Source: Acetobacteraceae bacterium | GTDB taxonomy: Bacteria > Pseudomonadota > Alphaproteobacteria > Acetobacterales > Acetobacteraceae | Assembly: GCA_947478535.1 (NCBI GenBank) | Contig: CANJXD010000306.1 | Coordinates: 1 to 7,117, forward strand | DNA length: 7,117 bases | Direction of reading: 5' to 3' | Shown: positions 6,231-7,117 of the stretch, in pieces | Position numbering within the stretch: the first letter of the stretch is position 1 | Layout of the letters: every line of letters starts with the position of its first letter | The notes under the pieces: model-generated | What the model saw: only the letters and a program-made list of their open reading frames with translations | Told to the model about the DNA's origin: nothing | The model's database searches: none | Translations under genes and position numbers: made by a program

Positions 6231-6236
6231 TCCCCT
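6231..6236 (-). promoter_or_regulatory. Ribosome-binding site of the hydratase beta subunit, overlapping the alpha-subunit stop
   Basis: Minus-strand AGGGGA, 7 nt before ATG 6223, shares bases with the TAG (6235-6237) of the alpha-subunit gene. It decides the beta-subunit start and supports coupled, near-equal synthesis of both subunits. Confidence 0.65.
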
Positions 6237-7104
6237 ATTCCATCCGTTCGACGCTGCCATCCGCGTGCAGGCGTGCGCGGGTGCGGCGGTTGATCCAGCA
6301 GTTGAAGCAGACCGCGACCGGCGTGTAGCCATGCCCCGCGGCGTAATCGACATGCACGGCCAGCGCCGTGGTATCGCCGCCCGTGCCCATCGGGCCGTAG
6401 CCCGTGGCGTTGACCGCGCGCAGCAGCCTTTCCTCCATCGCCGCCAGAATCGGTTCCGGATTGGCGCTGCCGATGGGGCGATAGGTCGCCTTGCTCGCGA
6501 TCTTCGCGGCGACATCGAAGCTGCCGCCGATGCCCACCCCGATGATCACTGGCGGGCAATGCTGCGACCCCGCCTGCATCACCACCTTCATCACATAGGC
6601 CTCGATATCGGCGAGGCTCGGGAAGCTGAAGGTCTCCGCCGCCGCCCAGCGGCCGGAGCCCAGCGCCTTGGGCTGGCAGGCGATCTCGATCCAATCGGCG
6701 CCGCTGACCATGTCCCAGGTCACCAGCGGCATGTCGCGGCCCTTGTAGCCGCGCTCATTGGTCAGCGGGTTCGTGACGTGCTTCAGCAGCGGTGGTTTGA
6801 TGGTCTCCACCAGTTCGTCGAAGCCGTCGACGATGGCGGCCTTGATGTCACCCTCCCACTTCGCGGCGGTGCCGAGGGAGACCTGGAATACCGGCACGCC
6901 GCTGTCGGAACAGACGAAGCGGTCCGTCTGTTCGGCACGCAACGCGCTGCCCAGCATGATCTCCAGCACCCTTTGCGCGCCCGGATGCGTTTCCGTCTGG
7001 CGGGCACGGCGCAGGGCTTCCTTCGTATCCTCCGGGATGCGGCGCAGCGACCAGTCATACAACTGCGCCGTCAGCGTCTTCACGCCCTGATAGGTGATCG
7101 GCAT
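6235..7104 (-). CDS. Class I fumarase/L-tartrate dehydratase-type hydratase, alpha subunit (Fe-S domain)
   Basis: Fe-S subunit of a hydro-lyase that adds or removes water on a C4/C5 dicarboxylic acid, TtdA counterpart; 289 residues, close to TtdA at about 300. Cys65 (CSDSG), Cys183 (HCPPVIIGVGIGG, 182-194) and Cys269 (NCWINRR) match the three [4Fe-4S] ligands of the family, and Asp67 matches the catalytic Asp of CxDTG. Other marks: HVTNPLTNERG (109-119), MPLVTWDMV (125-133), RPIGSANPEP (209-218). The tail CWINRR...HADGSVE is more like TtdA than long single-chain fumarases. The usual PKGGGSxN loop reads PKALGSGRW (145-153), losing two glycines reported to contact substrate in class I fumarase. 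No good Shine-Dalgarno sequence is visible in the 13 nt left before ATG 7104, so the start is slightly uncertain and any promoter or upstream operon member lies outside. It is first of the visible alpha-beta-receptor operon. Confidence 0.92.
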   Translation of the reverse strand: MPITYQGVKTLTAQLYDWSLRRIPEDTKEALRRARQTETHPGAQRVLEIMLGSALRAEQTDRFVCSDSGVPVFQVSLGTAAKWEGDIKAAIVDGFDELVETIKPPLLKHVTNPLTNERGYKGRDMPLVTWDMVSGADWIEIACQPKALGSGRWAAAETFSFPSLADIEAYVMKVVMQAGSQHCPPVIIGVGIGGSFDVAAKIASKATYRPIGSANPEPILAAMEERLLRAVNATGYGPMGTGGDTTALAVHVDYAAGHGYTPVAVCFNCWINRRTRARLHADGSVERME

Positions 7105-7117
7105 GGCTGGCGGCCTA

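Noticed and set aside
6224..6694. Upstream extension of the hydratase beta subunit
   Set aside because: The extension is an out-of-frame shadow of the alpha subunit; ATG 6223 has a proper ribosome-binding site and fits TtdB length.

Overview
The window is gene-dense, very GC-rich DNA with many G/C-ending codons. It looks like an alphaproteobacterium, and the mix of Bug/TctC-type receptors, TRAP transporters, orphan solute-binding proteins and class I hydratases suggests an Acetobacteraceae-like (Roseomonas-type) or similar soil or water organism. That placement is an impression from gene content and composition, not a phylogenetic result. I see no tRNA, rRNA, CRISPR array, insertion sequence or phage gene. 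No stretch over 300 bases lacks a gene.

Layout. (1) 1-528, minus: N-terminal half of a TRAP solute-binding protein (DctP family), running off the left edge. (2) 529-598: a 70-bp divergent control region holding a perfect 14-bp palindrome (547-560), a candidate promoter for the dctP-like gene and a second inverted repeat (565-594). (3) 599-2644, plus: fused TRAP permease (DctQ plus DctM). (4) 2652-3041, minus: a small RidA/YjgF-family protein lacking the Arg typical of archetypal RidA. (5) 3083-4609, plus: an orphan ABC peptide-type solute-binding protein. (6) 4606-7104, minus: a compact operon read from the right: class I hydratase alpha subunit (fumarase/L-tartrate dehydratase type), its beta subunit, then a Bug/TctC-type periplasmic receptor. 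The receptor's start lies 4 nt past the beta-subunit stop, and its ribosome-binding site lies inside the beta-subunit gene.

How it may work together. Three unrelated periplasmic receptor families (TRAP DctP, ABC SBP_bac_5, tripartite tricarboxylate TctC) lie within 7 kb beside an iron-sulfur hydratase of the fumarate/tartrate/mesaconate group. The simplest reading is a locus for uptake and breakdown of carboxylic acids. The TRAP system is nearly complete (P, Q, M). The ABC and TctC receptors have no membrane partners here and must borrow them from elsewhere or act as sensors. The hydratase subunits carry their Fe-S cysteines and several catalytic residues but depart from canonical class I motifs in two substrate-pocket loops, so the real substrate is open.

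The strand pattern (-,+,-,+,-,-,-) is unusual for such packed genes. Both convergent junctions are almost spacer-free (7 bp, and a 4-bp overlap of stop codons), and I found no intrinsic terminator in either.
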